A stretch of 64,000 nucleotides of DNA, from NCBI RefSeq assembly GCF_011601275.1, contig NZ_JAAOLY010000015.1:1-64000 (forward strand), in the 5' to 3' direction. The notes below the pieces were generated by a model that saw only the letters and a list, made by a program, of their open reading frames with translations, made no database searches and was not told where the DNA came from. Made by a program: the position numbers and the translations under genes. Of the stretch, positions 26,628-37,000 are shown piece by piece; the stretch's first letter is position 1; each line of letters begins with the position of its first letter. The stretch is from Janthinobacterium lividum. GTDB lineage: Bacteria > Pseudomonadota > Gammaproteobacteria > Burkholderiales > Burkholderiaceae_D.

Positions 26628-28127
26628 TCAGGAATTGGTCGACTTCGGCAACTCCGCGACCAAACGGAGTGAAACGGACAATTCATCAAGCTGGAAGTGC
26701 GGCCGCAGGAACGACACGGCGCGGTACACGCCGGGCCGGCCCGGCACTTCATGCACCTGCACGGACGCCTCGCGCAGGGGGAACTGCGCCTTCTGTTCCT
26801 GGCTGGCGTTATCGTCGAGCAGCACGTACTGCATCAGCCAGCGGTTCAGAAAATCTTCCACGTTGGAGGCGGCGGCAAAGCTGCCGATCTTGTCGCGCAT
26901 CATGGCCTTCATGTAATGGGCGATGCGCGAGACGGCGAAGATGTACTGCAGCTGCGACGACAGCACCGCGTTCGCATTGGCCGCGTCGCTGTTGTACTTG
27001 CGGCTTTTCTGCGCCGACTGGGCGCCGAAAAACGCCGCATACGCCGTGTTTTTGCAGTGCACCAGCGAGATGAAGCCCAGGTCCGACAATTCCTTTTCGC
27101 GTCGGTCGGTGATCGCCACTTCGGCCGGGCATTTCAGGGCTACGTCGCCCTCGTCCGTCTTGAAGGTGTGGGTCGGCAGGTCGTCCACCAGGCCGCCGCC
27201 CTCCACGCCGCGGATGGCGGCGCACCAGCCGTAGTCGGCAAAGGCGCGCGTCAGCTTGCTGCCAAACGCATACGCGGCGTTACACCACAGGTATTTGTGA
27301 TGGTCGCTGCCGTCGACTTCCTCGACAAAATTGAAACCTTCGACCGTGGTGCCATCGACGGGATTGAACGGCAGCCGGCCCAGGAAGCGGGGCAAGGTCA
27401 GACCGACGTAGCGCGCATCCTCGGATTCGCGGAAGGCCTTCCATTTCGCGTACTCGATGGTGTCGAACACCTTGGCCAGGTCGCGTGGCTTGCCCAGGTC
27501 GCCGTAGCTTTCCAGGCCAAACAGTTCCGGCGCGGCCGAAGCGATGAACGGTGCGTGCGCGGCGGCGGCGATGTGCGACATCTGCTCGACGAAATACATG
27601 TCTTCCGGCTGGCGCGAGATGGCGAAGTCTCCCAGCAGCGCGGCGAACGGCGCGCCGCCGAAGGTGCCGAATTCCTCTTCATACACCTTCTTGAACATGC
27701 TGCTCTGGTCGAACTCCAGCGCGGCCTGGAAATCCTTTACCAGTTCGCGCTTGGTAGCGTTGAACATGCGGATCTGCAGGCGCGTGCCCGTATCGGAATT
27801 GCCGACCAGGTAGCGCAGCCCCGTCCAGCTTTGCTCGAGCTGCTGGAACGGCGCCGCGTGCATGATTTCGCTGAGCTGGGCCGAGATCAGGCGGTCGATT
27901 TCCGCCACGCGCGCGTCCAAGGTCGCCGACAGGCTGCTGGACATCAGCACCGTGCCGTCGAGCACCTGCTCCACCAGTTCCGAGATCAGGTCGCGTGCGC
28001 GCGCATGTTCGGCGCCGGACTTGGCGACGCGGCTTTGCTCGACGATCTGGTCGAGCAAATCGGTGGCGGCCGGCGCGCCGGGCGTGCATACAGCAAGGGC
28101 ATCTGGGGCTTCTGCCTGGGCGCTCAT
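26628..28127 (-). CDS. tssC: T6SS sheath large subunit TssC
   Basis: A 499-residue VipB/ImpC sheath protein. SWTGLRYLVGNSDTG, PFAALLGDFAISRQPED and the C-terminal RPHFQLDEL segment are conserved in the family. With TssB it makes the contractile sheath. One base separates it from the tssB stop, so expression is coupled. Confidence 0.97.
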   Translation of the reverse strand: MSAQAEAPDALAVCTPGAPAATDLLDQIVEQSRVAKSGAEHARARDLISELVEQVLDGTVLMSSSLSATLDARVAEIDRLISAQLSEIMHAAPFQQLEQSWTGLRYLVGNSDTGTRLQIRMFNATKRELVKDFQAALEFDQSSMFKKVYEEEFGTFGGAPFAALLGDFAISRQPEDMYFVEQMSHIAAAAHAPFIASAAPELFGLESYGDLGKPRDLAKVFDTIEYAKWKAFRESEDARYVGLTLPRFLGRLPFNPVDGTTVEGFNFVEEVDGSDHHKYLWCNAAYAFGSKLTRAFADYGWCAAIRGVEGGGLVDDLPTHTFKTDEGDVALKCPAEVAITDRREKELSDLGFISLVHCKNTAYAAFFGAQSAQKSRKYNSDAANANAVLSSQLQYIFAVSRIAHYMKAMMRDKIGSFAAASNVEDFLNRWLMQYVLLDDNASQEQKAQFPLREASVQVHEVPGRPGVYRAVSFLRPHFQLDELSVSLRLVAELPKSTNS

Positions 28128-28128
28128 C

Positions 28129-28638
28129 TCAATCCTCCTGCACTGGGAACCGCGGTTTCAGGGTGGCCAGGCTGTCCGTGTTGTTCAGCACCTCCGTCAG
28201 CAAGTCTTCCAGCTTGTCGTTGCCAGCCAGCTTGTTGCGCAGGTCGGCCAGCTTGGTGCGCGCCTCGAGCAGCTTGCGCAAGGGGTCGACTTGGCGCACC
28301 ACCGATTCCGGGCGGAAGTCATCCATCGAGCGGAAATGCAGATCGACGGCGAAGGTGCCGCCCGCCTCGCTGAGGCGGTTCGGCACGGCGAAACGGGCCA
28401 CCGGCTCCACGCCGGCCAGCACTTCGTCGAAATTGGCGCCGTCGATGGCGACGAACTTGCGGTCCTTCAGGCGTTTTTTTTCGCTGTCCGGATTGCCGCC
28501 AAAGTCGCCCAGCACGCCGACCACGAAGGGCAACTCCTTGTTTTCAATCGCGTCGCCTATCTCGACGTCGTAGGTCATTTGCACGCGCGGCGCGCGTATC
28601 TTCTGCAGGCGCTTTTGCACGCTGTCGGACTTGGACAT
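28129..28638 (-). CDS. tssB: T6SS sheath small subunit TssB
   Basis: A 169-residue VipA/ImpB protein: VQMTYDVEIGDAIENKELPF and VVGVLGDFGGNP at the start and FRPESVVRQVDPLRKLLEAR in the second half are diagnostic. It dimerises with TssC to form the sheath and leads the core gene run after the TPR lipoprotein gene. Confidence 0.97.
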   Translation of the reverse strand: MSKSDSVQKRLQKIRAPRVQMTYDVEIGDAIENKELPFVVGVLGDFGGNPDSEKKRLKDRKFVAIDGANFDEVLAGVEPVARFAVPNRLSEAGGTFAVDLHFRSMDDFRPESVVRQVDPLRKLLEARTKLADLRNKLAGNDKLEDLLTEVLNNTDSLATLKPRFPVQED

Positions 28639-28675
28639 GTCGCTTCCTTTGCAAGGGGATGGTGGGGATGCTCGT

Positions 28676-29266
28676 TTATTTCAGGCCGCTGAAGGGATCG
28701 GCCGCGCTGCCTGGCGCCGCCGCGCCCTTCGCCGCCGGCGTGCCGGAACCGGCTGCGCGCTTGCCGGCTGCCGGCGGGCGCTTGGCCGGCGGCACCAGTA
28801 CCTCTTCGCCGATGCTTGCGCGCAGCAATTTGGCCAGGTCCTGCGCTTCCGAGCGCAGCGAGCCATTCAGATTGTTTTGCCGCGACAGGTCGGCCAGCGC
28901 CTTGCCGGACAGGCGCAAGCCGCTGACGGCGACGATGCTGTTGGCCACCTTGTCGTCCGGGTCGCGTTCCAGCGCTTCGAGCGCATGGCCGATGGCGTCG
29001 CCGTACTGGCCTCGGTCGAACTTCATCTGCGCCATTTGCAGCCACGGCGCCTTGTCGGACGGGTAGCTGCCGCCGCCAACCTTGAGCAGGCTCATGGCGC
29101 GCTCGAACTGGCCGGCGCGTGCGGCCGCATCGGCCTCGCTCATCACTTGCGCCAAGGTCGGCGCGGCAGGTTTTTTGGGCGCCGGCTGCTCTGGCGTGGC
29201 GCAGGCGGTGAGCAGCAAGGCGCTGGCGAGGCAGGCAATACGGGGCAACATGGTGGCTGGCTTCAT
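28676..29266 (-). CDS. TPR-containing lipoprotein of the T6SS locus
   Basis: A 196-residue lipoprotein with the lipobox LLTACA (Cys22) followed by a Pro/Ala stretch, tetratricopeptide-like helices (about 40-115) and a low-complexity Ala/Gly/Pro tail ending DPFSGLK. Burkholderiales T6SS loci often carry such a gene before tssB; its role is not established, though stabilising the membrane or peptidoglycan-side complex is plausible. It is the first gene of the leftward T6SS operon. A GAAGGAG site supports ATG 29266. Confidence 0.8.
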   Translation of the reverse strand: MKPATMLPRIACLASALLLTACATPEQPAPKKPAAPTLAQVMSEADAAARAGQFERAMSLLKVGGGSYPSDKAPWLQMAQMKFDRGQYGDAIGHALEALERDPDDKVANSIVAVSGLRLSGKALADLSRQNNLNGSLRSEAQDLAKLLRASIGEEVLVPPAKRPPAAGKRAAGSGTPAAKGAAAPGSAADPFSGLK

Positions 29267-29543
29267 CGGGGTGCTCCTTCACGTGGAGGACGCTACCGCT
29301 GGGAACAATGGGCGGCGCCTTGGTGGAGACTATTATTGATCGGCAATTTTTTGCCAAATTGAGATTAATCAGCAAAGAAGAAGTTCCACGCCACAGCCGC
29401 GTGCAGCGATAGGAAACCTGATCTGGCGCAGTAATTGTCTTGATCGCAGACCGATCTTGCGCCAACGCAAGCAGGTCGCCAGTGCATGCGTTTAAATGAC
29501 TGCAGCACTTTTATTTCCACCCTTCAATTCGCAAAGGTCGCCC

Positions 29544-30131
29544 ATGCCCTTTGATGCCCCGTTCCACCGCCTGGCCCGCGCCATCGCGCTACTGTTGCTG
29601 GCATCGTCGCAGGCCGGCTGTGCGGGCGGCGCCATCAGCAACCTGGCCAACGCGGCGCTGCAGATGGCGGGCGTGGCCAAGCCGCCGCCGGAACTGCCCG
29701 ACGCGCAAAAGCCGCCGCGTAACGTCAGCATCCGCCTGCATGCGGCGCAGCGCCTCAACACGGATGCCGGCGGCCGGCCGCTGGCGCTGGTGGCGCGTAT
29801 CTACAAGCTGCGCCAGAGCGCCGCCTTCGAACAGGCGCCCTACGACAGCTTCCTCGACGCGCAGCGCGAAAAGGCCGCGCTGGGCGCCGACCTGATGGAA
29901 GTGAAGGAAGTGCTGCTGGTGCCGGGCCAGCGCTACGAAGTGCAGGAAAAAGTCAGCAAGGAAGCCTATTTCATCGGCGTCGTGGCCCTGTTCCGCGCAC
30001 CCGCGGCGCAGCGCTGGCGCGCCACCTTTGCCGCCGCCGACGCGGAACGGGGCGGCATCACCATCGGTCTGCATGCCTGCGCGCTGAGCGTCAGCGGCAT
30101 GCCCGCGCTGTCGGCCCCGCGCTGCCAGTAA
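29544..30131 (+). CDS. tssJ: T6SS outer-membrane lipoprotein TssJ
   Basis: A 195-residue lipoprotein (VasD/SciN family). The hydrophobic leader ends in QAGC, a weak lipobox with Cys26; the domain then runs from NVSIRLHAAQRLN to LHACALSVSG, with the PYDSFLDAQ loop of TssJ. TssJ anchors the TssL-TssM membrane complex to the outer membrane. It heads the rightward operon tssJ-tssK-tssL. ATG 29544 is chosen because an AAAGG precedes it. Confidence 0.92.
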   Translation: MPFDAPFHRLARAIALLLLASSQAGCAGGAISNLANAALQMAGVAKPPPELPDAQKPPRNVSIRLHAAQRLNTDAGGRPLALVARIYKLRQSAAFEQAPYDSFLDAQREKAALGADLMEVKEVLLVPGQRYEVQEKVSKEAYFIGVVALFRAPAAQRWRATFAAADAERGGITIGLHACALSVSGMPALSAPRCQ

Positions 30132-30168
30132 CACGAACAGACACGCCACACATTCAAGGAGAACCGAG

Positions 30169-31539
30169 ATGGGCATGGCAGCGAAAATCTTGTGGGGAGA
30201 AGGCCTGTTCCTGCGGCCGCAGCATTTCCAGCGCCAGGATCAGTATCACGAAGCGCGCCTGCATCATACAGCCAGCGCGCTGCATCCCTATCTGTGGGGC
30301 GTGGCACACATGGAATGGGACCTGGCGGCACTGAAGACGGGCACCTTGCGCCTGCAAGCCCTGTCGGCGATCTTCCGCGACGGCGAAGTGTTTGAATCGC
30401 TGGGCGACGGCGCGCCGGGCGGCGATGCCCTGCCCCCGCCGGTGGACCTGGAAGCGCTGCCGCCGGCGGTGCAGGAAGTGACGTATTACGCGGCGCTGCC
30501 CATCCTCAACCGCGAAGGCATGAATTACACGGCGCAGGGGTCAAACGCAGGTACGCCGGCGGCCACGCGCTTTGCGCACGCCATGCGCGCCACGCCCGAC
30601 CTGTTTACGGAGTCCGCCGTGGCCGACGTGGCTTACCTGAAGAAAACCGTGCGCCTGATTCCCGACAGCGAAGCGCGCGGCTCCTACGATTGCCTGCCGC
30701 TGATCGCCCTGCGGCGCACGGTGTCGGGCGGCTTCGAACCCGTGCCCTCGTTCATGGCGCCCAGCCTGGCGATCGCCGGCGCGCCGCGCCTGCAGGGCGT
30801 GCTGGAACACCTGCTCGACGCCTTGCAGGCGAAGGTGGGCGCGCTGCACGGCCACCACCGCGAACCGAGCCGCAATGTGATCGAGTTCCGCTCGGGCGAC
30901 GTGTCCTCGTTCTGGCTGCTGCACACGGTCAGCACGGCCGCCGCCGCCCTGATGCACTATGTGCGCCATCCGGCCCTGCATCCGGAGCGCCTGTACGAAG
31001 CGCTGCTGGGCCTGGCCGGCGGCCTGCTCAGCTACTCCAAGCATTACACCCTGGCCAGCCTGCCCGCCTACGACCACGCGCAGCCGGGCGCCTGCTTTGA
31101 CGCCATCGACGCCATCATCCGCGAACTGCTCGACACCGTCATCTCGTCGAAGTATTTTTCCATCACCCTGCTCGAGGACAAGCCCTCGTACCACCTGGGC
31201 AAGCTCGATTCGGGCAAGATCGACCAGCACACCACCTTGTACCTGGCGATTCGCGCCGCCATGCCCGCCATCGAACTGGTCGACGTGGTGCCGCTGCGCG
31301 TAAAAGTGGGTGCACCCGACGACGTGGAGAAATGCGTGCTCACGGCCATGCCCGGCCTGAAGCTGTCGCATGCGCCGCAAGTGCCGGCCGCCATTCCCGT
31401 GCGCCCCGACACCTATTATTTTGCGATTGAAAACCGTGGCGCGCTGTATGAGCAGATGCTCAAGGCGCAGTCGATTTCCGTCTACGTGCCAGCCGGCATA
31501 CGCGACCTGCAGCTCGAACTGATCGCGGTGACGGCATGA
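30169..31539 (+). CDS. tssK: T6SS baseplate protein TssK
   Basis: A 456-residue TssK starting MGMAAKILWGEGLFLRPQHF, the invariant opening of the family. YSKHYTLASLPAYDH and PDTYYFAIEN are further conserved parts. TssK joins the baseplate to the TssJLM membrane complex. A GGAG site lies upstream, and the stop overlaps the tssL start (ATGA), coupling the two. Confidence 0.97.
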   Translation: MGMAAKILWGEGLFLRPQHFQRQDQYHEARLHHTASALHPYLWGVAHMEWDLAALKTGTLRLQALSAIFRDGEVFESLGDGAPGGDALPPPVDLEALPPAVQEVTYYAALPILNREGMNYTAQGSNAGTPAATRFAHAMRATPDLFTESAVADVAYLKKTVRLIPDSEARGSYDCLPLIALRRTVSGGFEPVPSFMAPSLAIAGAPRLQGVLEHLLDALQAKVGALHGHHREPSRNVIEFRSGDVSSFWLLHTVSTAAAALMHYVRHPALHPERLYEALLGLAGGLLSYSKHYTLASLPAYDHAQPGACFDAIDAIIRELLDTVISSKYFSITLLEDKPSYHLGKLDSGKIDQHTTLYLAIRAAMPAIELVDVVPLRVKVGAPDDVEKCVLTAMPGLKLSHAPQVPAAIPVRPDTYYFAIENRGALYEQMLKAQSISVYVPAGIRDLQLELIAVTA

Positions 31540-32321
31540 GCCAGCTCATCGAACGGCGCGCAGCGCCTTCCCTGCTGGGACAACGCGGTTCCGCCCCTGC
31601 AGGCAGCAGCCGGCATGCCGGCAGCGCCCTGCTGGACCTGATGCACGAAGGCTTTTATATGCTGTTCATGCTGAAGCACGGCTCGGCGCCCGGCGACGAG
31701 CAAAGCTTCATGGACCGCATCACGGCCTTCCTCGACGACTTCGAACGCGAGGCGAAAAAAATCCGCGCCGATGGCGACGATATCGAGGCGGCCAAGTATG
31801 CGTTCTGCGCGGCCGTCGATGAAATCATCCTGGCCTCGCCGTTCGCCCTGCGCAAGCAGTGGGAAAGGCGCCCGTTGCAACTGCTGATCTTTGGCGACCA
31901 GCTGGCCGGCGAACACTTCTTCGACCGCCTCGACGCCTTGCGCGGCAAGGGCGCCATGCGCGTGCAGGCGCTGCAGGTCTTCCACATGTGTTTATTGTTG
32001 GGATTCCAGGGCAAGTATGCGATCGACGGCGGCGAAAAACTCAGCTACCTGACGGCGCGCCTGGGCGACGAGATCGCCCACATCAAGGGCAAGAGCCGTG
32101 GCTTCGCGCCGCGCGCGGAACGGCCCGACCAGGTGGTCAACAAACGCGGCAGCGACGTGCCGCTGTGGGCGCTGTCGAGCTTTTTCGCCCTGCTGGCCAT
32201 CTGCGCCTACCTGGGCCTGAAAACGCATCTGACGCGCGGCACGCAAACGACCCTGGCCGCGTATGCGGACCTGGTCAAGCTGGCGCCGCGGCCAGCGCAC
32301 CTGACCATCACACTCCCCTGA
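31536..32321 (+). CDS. tssL: T6SS inner-membrane protein TssL (DotU/IcmH)
   Basis: A 261-residue DotU-type protein: a cytoplasmic helical domain (KYAFCAAVDEIILASPF, HFFDRLDALRGKG) and a single transmembrane helix near 207-226 before a short periplasmic tail. No OmpA domain is fused; instead a separate OmpA gene lies tail-to-tail with no gap at 32322. It pairs with TssM and TssJ in the membrane complex. Confidence 0.96.
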   Translation: MSQLIERRAAPSLLGQRGSAPAGSSRHAGSALLDLMHEGFYMLFMLKHGSAPGDEQSFMDRITAFLDDFEREAKKIRADGDDIEAAKYAFCAAVDEIILASPFALRKQWERRPLQLLIFGDQLAGEHFFDRLDALRGKGAMRVQALQVFHMCLLLGFQGKYAIDGGEKLSYLTARLGDEIAHIKGKSRGFAPRAERPDQVVNKRGSDVPLWALSSFFALLAICAYLGLKTHLTRGTQTTLAAYADLVKLAPRPAHLTITLP

Positions 32322-33101
32322 TCACTGTGCAATCCTGAACTCGATGCGCCGGTTTCTCGCCCGGCCATCGGCCGTCGCGTTGCTCGCCACGGGACGGTCC
32401 GGCCCCTGGCCCGACACCAGCACGGAATCGGCCACGATGCCCTTGCCGGCCAGGTAGGCGCGCACGGCTTCGGCGCGCGCCTGGCTCAGGGTCACATTGC
32501 TGGCGCGCAGGCCCGTGTCGTCCGTGTGGCCGATCACCTCGACCTTGCGTCCGCGCAGCTTGAGCATGACGGCCGCCATCTCGTCGAGGATGGCCAGGCC
32601 GGCCGGCGTGATGGTGGCCTTGCCGCTGTCAAATTCGATGATGCGTTTATCGAGCGCCGCATCGAGCAAGCCTTGCTCGGCCTCGGCCGCCCTGACCCGC
32701 AAGCCGTTGTTGACGACGTAGGTGGGATTGAGGCTGGTGGCGATGTCGCTGGCGATCTGCTGGCGCTGCGTCTCGTTCGCCACTTCGCCGCGCACGCTGA
32801 CGTTGCTGCCGTCGATGCTGATCTGGCCCCGTGAAATAAGCTTCAGGTTCGGCGCGATCAGCTTGTGCACGTAAGCGTTCCAGTTGGCCGGCACGGCCAC
32901 GTTGCCGATGGCGATCTGGTCGACCACGCGCTCGGCGCCATACAGTTCGCGCAGGCGGGCCAGCACGGCCGCCTTGCCCGCCTCGTCGGCCAGGGTGCCC
33001 GTGACGAGGATCTGCCTCGGCATCGGCGTCTGGGGCGCTTGCGCCTGGGCGCGGCAGGGAATGGCCGCGGCAAGCAGCAGGAACATGACGGGAGATTTCA
33101 T
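32322..33101 (-). CDS. OmpA-family peptidoglycan-binding protein of the T6SS locus
   Basis: A 259-residue periplasmic protein: a signal peptide (ends about AQA), BON-like repeats (VTGTLADEAGK, SIDGSNVSVRGEV) and a C-terminal OmpA domain with FDSGKATITPAGLAIL, GHTDDTG and the terminal RARNRRIEF. It should bind peptidoglycan and may supply the anchoring that in other systems is fused to TssL. It is transcribed with tagF and tssM, toward tssL. Confidence 0.87.
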   Translation of the reverse strand: MKSPVMFLLLAAAIPCRAQAQAPQTPMPRQILVTGTLADEAGKAAVLARLRELYGAERVVDQIAIGNVAVPANWNAYVHKLIAPNLKLISRGQISIDGSNVSVRGEVANETQRQQIASDIATSLNPTYVVNNGLRVRAAEAEQGLLDAALDKRIIEFDSGKATITPAGLAILDEMAAVMLKLRGRKVEVIGHTDDTGLRASNVTLSQARAEAVRAYLAGKGIVADSVLVSGQGPDRPVASNATADGRARNRRIEFRIAQ

Positions 33102-33110
33102 CGCAATCCT

Positions 33111-34091
33111 TCAGGCAAAGGTATCGGCAAACATGGTGCAGGCCGAGCGCAGCGACAGCTGCTCCTGCTGCAGGCAAGCGGAAAACTGGCGCAGCGCCGC
33201 ATCGTGTCCCAGCTGCTCCTCGACCCAGTCCAGCTGGTCGAAGACGATCAGCCGTTCGCAGCCGGCCTGCGGGTCAATCAGCGCGCGCAAGCCATGCGGG
33301 TCGGCGCCGCAAAAGCCGATCACCAGCACGGGCGCCTCGTCGAGATGGGAAAAGAACAGCGCCAGTTCGAAATCGGCCTGGCGCAGGAAAGGCGCGATCA
33401 GGTGCAGCCAGAAGCTGGCCACCAGTTCGCGCAGCTGCGCGCCTTGCGGCAGCGGCAGCACCAGGCTTTTCTCCAGGCGCGGCAAGCCGCTCCGGCGCAC
33501 GGGCCGCAGCAACATGCCCAGGCCCAGCAGCAATTCGCGCGCCGTCACGGGGAACGCGGGCGAAGCGAGCATCGTTTGCAGGCCATGCACGGTCTGCGCC
33601 TGCAGGAAGTCAGCCAGCCGCTCCGCATGGCACGCTGCGGCCGGTTCGACTTCGACCACGTTGCCGGCCAGCGCCAGCAGGGCCGGCCCCGGTTCGGCGC
33701 TGGCCACGATGCCTTGCGACAGCTGCTCCACGCGCTGCCACAAGGGCGTGAGCACCAGCGGGCTGCAAGCGACAAAGGCTTCGGCGTCATCGACTTCCAG
33801 CGCGCCCATGGCCATGAAGGGAAAGCGCCGCAGCGACTGGTCGTTGCTCGCTTCCAGGCGCCCGGCGATGGCGCGCCGGCTGCGCGTGCCGACGAAGGCA
33901 AAGCGCAGCGGCGGCAGGGCGTCGTAATTGAGCTTCCAGCGCGGTTCCACCGTCAGCGCGGTCATGACCTGCGCCAGCCAGTCGTCGAGCAGTTGCACCA
34001 GCGCGTGATTGTCGCAAGCCTTGATAAAGTCGCCGCGCGCGGGGATCTTGCCAAAATAGCCGAGGCGCACCTGCTGCGCCGCGCGCATCAT
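33111..34091 (-). CDS. tagF: T6SS accessory protein TagF
   Basis: A 326-residue TagF/ImpM protein. The N-terminal domain starts RLGYFGKIPARGDFI, the signature of the family. In P. aeruginosa TagF acts as a post-translational repressor of T6SS assembly, together with the threonine phosphorylation pathway; no kinase gene is present here. The start ATG overlaps the tssM stop (ATGATG), so it is translated after TssM. The C-terminal half is more variable. Confidence 0.9.
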   Translation of the reverse strand: MMRAAQQVRLGYFGKIPARGDFIKACDNHALVQLLDDWLAQVMTALTVEPRWKLNYDALPPLRFAFVGTRSRRAIAGRLEASNDQSLRRFPFMAMGALEVDDAEAFVACSPLVLTPLWQRVEQLSQGIVASAEPGPALLALAGNVVEVEPAAACHAERLADFLQAQTVHGLQTMLASPAFPVTARELLLGLGMLLRPVRRSGLPRLEKSLVLPLPQGAQLRELVASFWLHLIAPFLRQADFELALFFSHLDEAPVLVIGFCGADPHGLRALIDPQAGCERLIVFDQLDWVEEQLGHDAALRQFSACLQQEQLSLRSACTMFADTFA

Positions 34092-37000
34092 GGCGACACT
34101 CCCGCTGGCGCTACAGCAACGACGGCGATGGCCGGCGCGGGTGCTGGAGCGCCAACGATCGTCTCGGGCAGCTGCATGCCGCGAAAGCCCTGCTCCTGCA
34201 CCGCCGTGGCGGATCCGGCGCCTGTCGTCTCGGCGCTGCTGGTGATCTTCAGGTCGACCGCCACGGCTACCTCGCCGCGCGTCCAGCGCAGTTCGAACAC
34301 GCCGCCCTCCTTGCGTTTCTTGGCCGCCGCGTCGATCATGCGCTTCAGGCCGAATTGCCCCGGCTCGTTGAACAATTCCACCGTGCGTCCGTCGAAGGTG
34401 ACGGCCGTGATGCGCGCGCCTTGCTGGCCCGCCGCGCCCTGCGGACCCGGATGCACCATGTTCGTCCACTGCGCCGGCGTATTGCGATAACGCAGCTGCT
34501 GGCCGTCGATTTCCACCGTGTATTCCAGGGTGCCGGGCGCGGGCGACGGCTGGATCTGGAAGACGGTTTGCGCCGCCGTCGAGGTGGCCGCCACGCCACC
34601 CGCGCCCAGCGGCGCGATCCAGCCGGGGAAGCGCGCCACCACCTGCGGCGCCAGGCTGATGCCCATGTCGGCCCAGGTGCGCGGCGCCAGCACGTCGCCG
34701 CGCCGCACCACCAAGGGACCCATGGACGTGGTGACGAATTTCGCCACCAGGCCTTCCGGGCCGAAGAACTGGCCGATCTCCAGGTTGCTCGCCTCGATGC
34801 GCGCCGCGGGCGCGAATGGATATTTGTTGGCCAGCGATTTCTGGAACGGTTCGTACACCTGCGCCGCCCAGGTCTTGTTGATATCGAGTTCGGCCGGCGC
34901 GACGATGACGGCAAAGGTCTGCATCAGCGGGCGCACGAGGATGGGGCGTATCGCCTGCTTTTGCGCGTCGCTCATCCCCGTGAGCACCTGCTCGTCGACC
35001 AGCTTCAGGGCGTCGGCCAGTTCGGAGCCGCTGCCCTCCAGGGTCTGCTGCATGAACTGGCGCGCACCCGGTCCCGCGTCGCCCTGGTTCTTCAACTGGT
35101 TCAAACGGCTGCGCAGTTTCGACAGCGCTTCCAGGTAGGCGCGCATCAGCGAGGCATTGTTGTCCCTGGCCGCCACCAGCTTGCCCACGCCCGCAAATTC
35201 GCGTCCCACGGGACCCATCGGTTTGTCCAGGCGGGCCGGGTCGATCTGCGCATTGAGACCGGGATTGGCCGTCAGCTGCGATGGCGCGCGGCGCAGCACG
35301 GTTTCCTTGAACCAGGCGATGATGCCCCGCTCGGCCTTGCGCAATTGCGCATTTTGCAGCTCCGGGTTGTCCCACGAGGTTTCCTCGTAAATGGTCGTCA
35401 GCAGCTTGGCGATCGGCGACGCCTGTGGGTCGCCCAGCCGGTTCATCGCCTGCACGGCGCCGTCAAAGCCTTTCAGGTCGGCGACGGCCACGCCCTGCAC
35501 GAACTTTTGCCACTCGCGCGCGTAGTCGGCCTTGTACATGGCCACCAGGTTTTTCTCGATCTGCTCCGGACTGCCTTCCAGGGTCAGGTCGTCGGTGGAG
35601 GCGCTTTTCAGCACCCAGTCGGCGCTTTGCAACTCGCGGTTGGCGGCGTCGCGAAACGCGCCCTCGACGAACTTTTCCCAGGCCTGGCGCGTAAAGGCGC
35701 CGGAGACGGCGTAACTGCCCGCCAGCAGTGCCTGATCCTGCTCGCCGACGATGCGCGCCACCGTCATGCCAGGAAAACGCGTCGAGGCGCGCGCCTTGAC
35801 GTCGGCATACACGCGTTCGCGCGCCGGCATGCCGCGCACGACGCGGCGCAGGTTTTCGCGCGCCTGGTCGACCAGCGCCAGCTTCTGTTCGATGCGCGGC
35901 CAGGACGGGTCGCCGATCTGCGCCAGGTAAAACGTCAGCAGCCGCTCGGCGCTGCGTATCATCTGCTCGCGCGGCATGGCGCCCCGGTTGCCCTCCAGCC
36001 AGCCGCGCCAGAAACGCGTCATCTGGTCATTCAGGTGGCTGCTTTCCGCATGCGTTTTATCGGCCAGCATCAGATAGGTTTTCAGCGCGTTGTAGGCGTC
36101 TTCCACATTCGTCGCGCTGGCCGCCTGATACTGGACATTGCGCGGCGCAGCGGAAGGCATTGCAGGAGCTGCCGGCGTCTGCGGCGTGCGCGCCGTGGGC
36201 TGCAGCTGGTCGGCGCTGGCGTTCATCTCGAACAGCAAGGTTTCCAGCGCGCCCGCCACTGGGGTGAGCATGACCTGGCGCGCGCCCGCAAAATATTCCT
36301 CGCGCAGCTTGCGTTCGAGCAGTTCGCCCTGGTACAGGCCCAGGCGCAAGGACCACGGCCGTTGCGTGCGGTACGCGTCCAGCTGCTCGATGCGGTCCTG
36401 CAAAATCTCGAGCGCTTCGAGGCGCGACTGCAAGTCCAGGCGCCGCTCCTGCAGTTTCACCACTTTATTTAGATCGGCCTCGACGTTGGCCACCAGTTGC
36501 CGGTTGCCCAGGTAGGACCAGCTCCAGCCGCCCAGGCAGACGCCCAGCGACACCGTGGCGGCAAAGAACACGGCATATTTGAAGCGCAGCTTGGCCCGGT
36601 TGGCATAGTTGGCCACCAGGTGCTTGTCGGCAAAAATCACCTTGCGGAACAGCTCCAGCAGAAAATAGCCATGCTGGCGCGCGCCTGAGGGCGCCACGGC
36701 CGGGGCCGGCGCGAAGGCCAGGTCGAAGCGGCGTGCCACCTGCTGCGAAGACGCGCTGACGGGTTCACCCTCCTGCAGCGCGCTGGTAAAGTAAAAGCCG
36801 CGGAACACGGGCTGGAACTGGAACGGATTTTCCTCGAACAGGGTGGCAATAAAAGCGCGCAAGGCCGGCTTGATGGCGGCAAATTCCAGCGGAAAAGTGA
36901 ATACGCCGGGCGCCATCGTCTTGCGTTGCCGGTGCGCCATATTGGCCAGGCTGAGCTCCGTCAGGCCATCGTGCAATTCATCGAAACTCTGGTCGAAAAA

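Noticed and set aside
29415..29440. Possible sigma-54 promoter in the divergent T6SS region (TGGCGC-N5-TTGT)
   Set aside because: The -12 element reads TTGT where sigma-54 promoters need GC, so the invariant GG-N10-GC spacing is broken. No enhancer-binding regulator gene is nearby.
33111..35375. Minus-strand reading frame of 754 residues
   Set aside because: Its first half reads antisense-like low-complexity sequence inside tssM. Only the TagF part from 34091 is supported, starting on the tssM stop.
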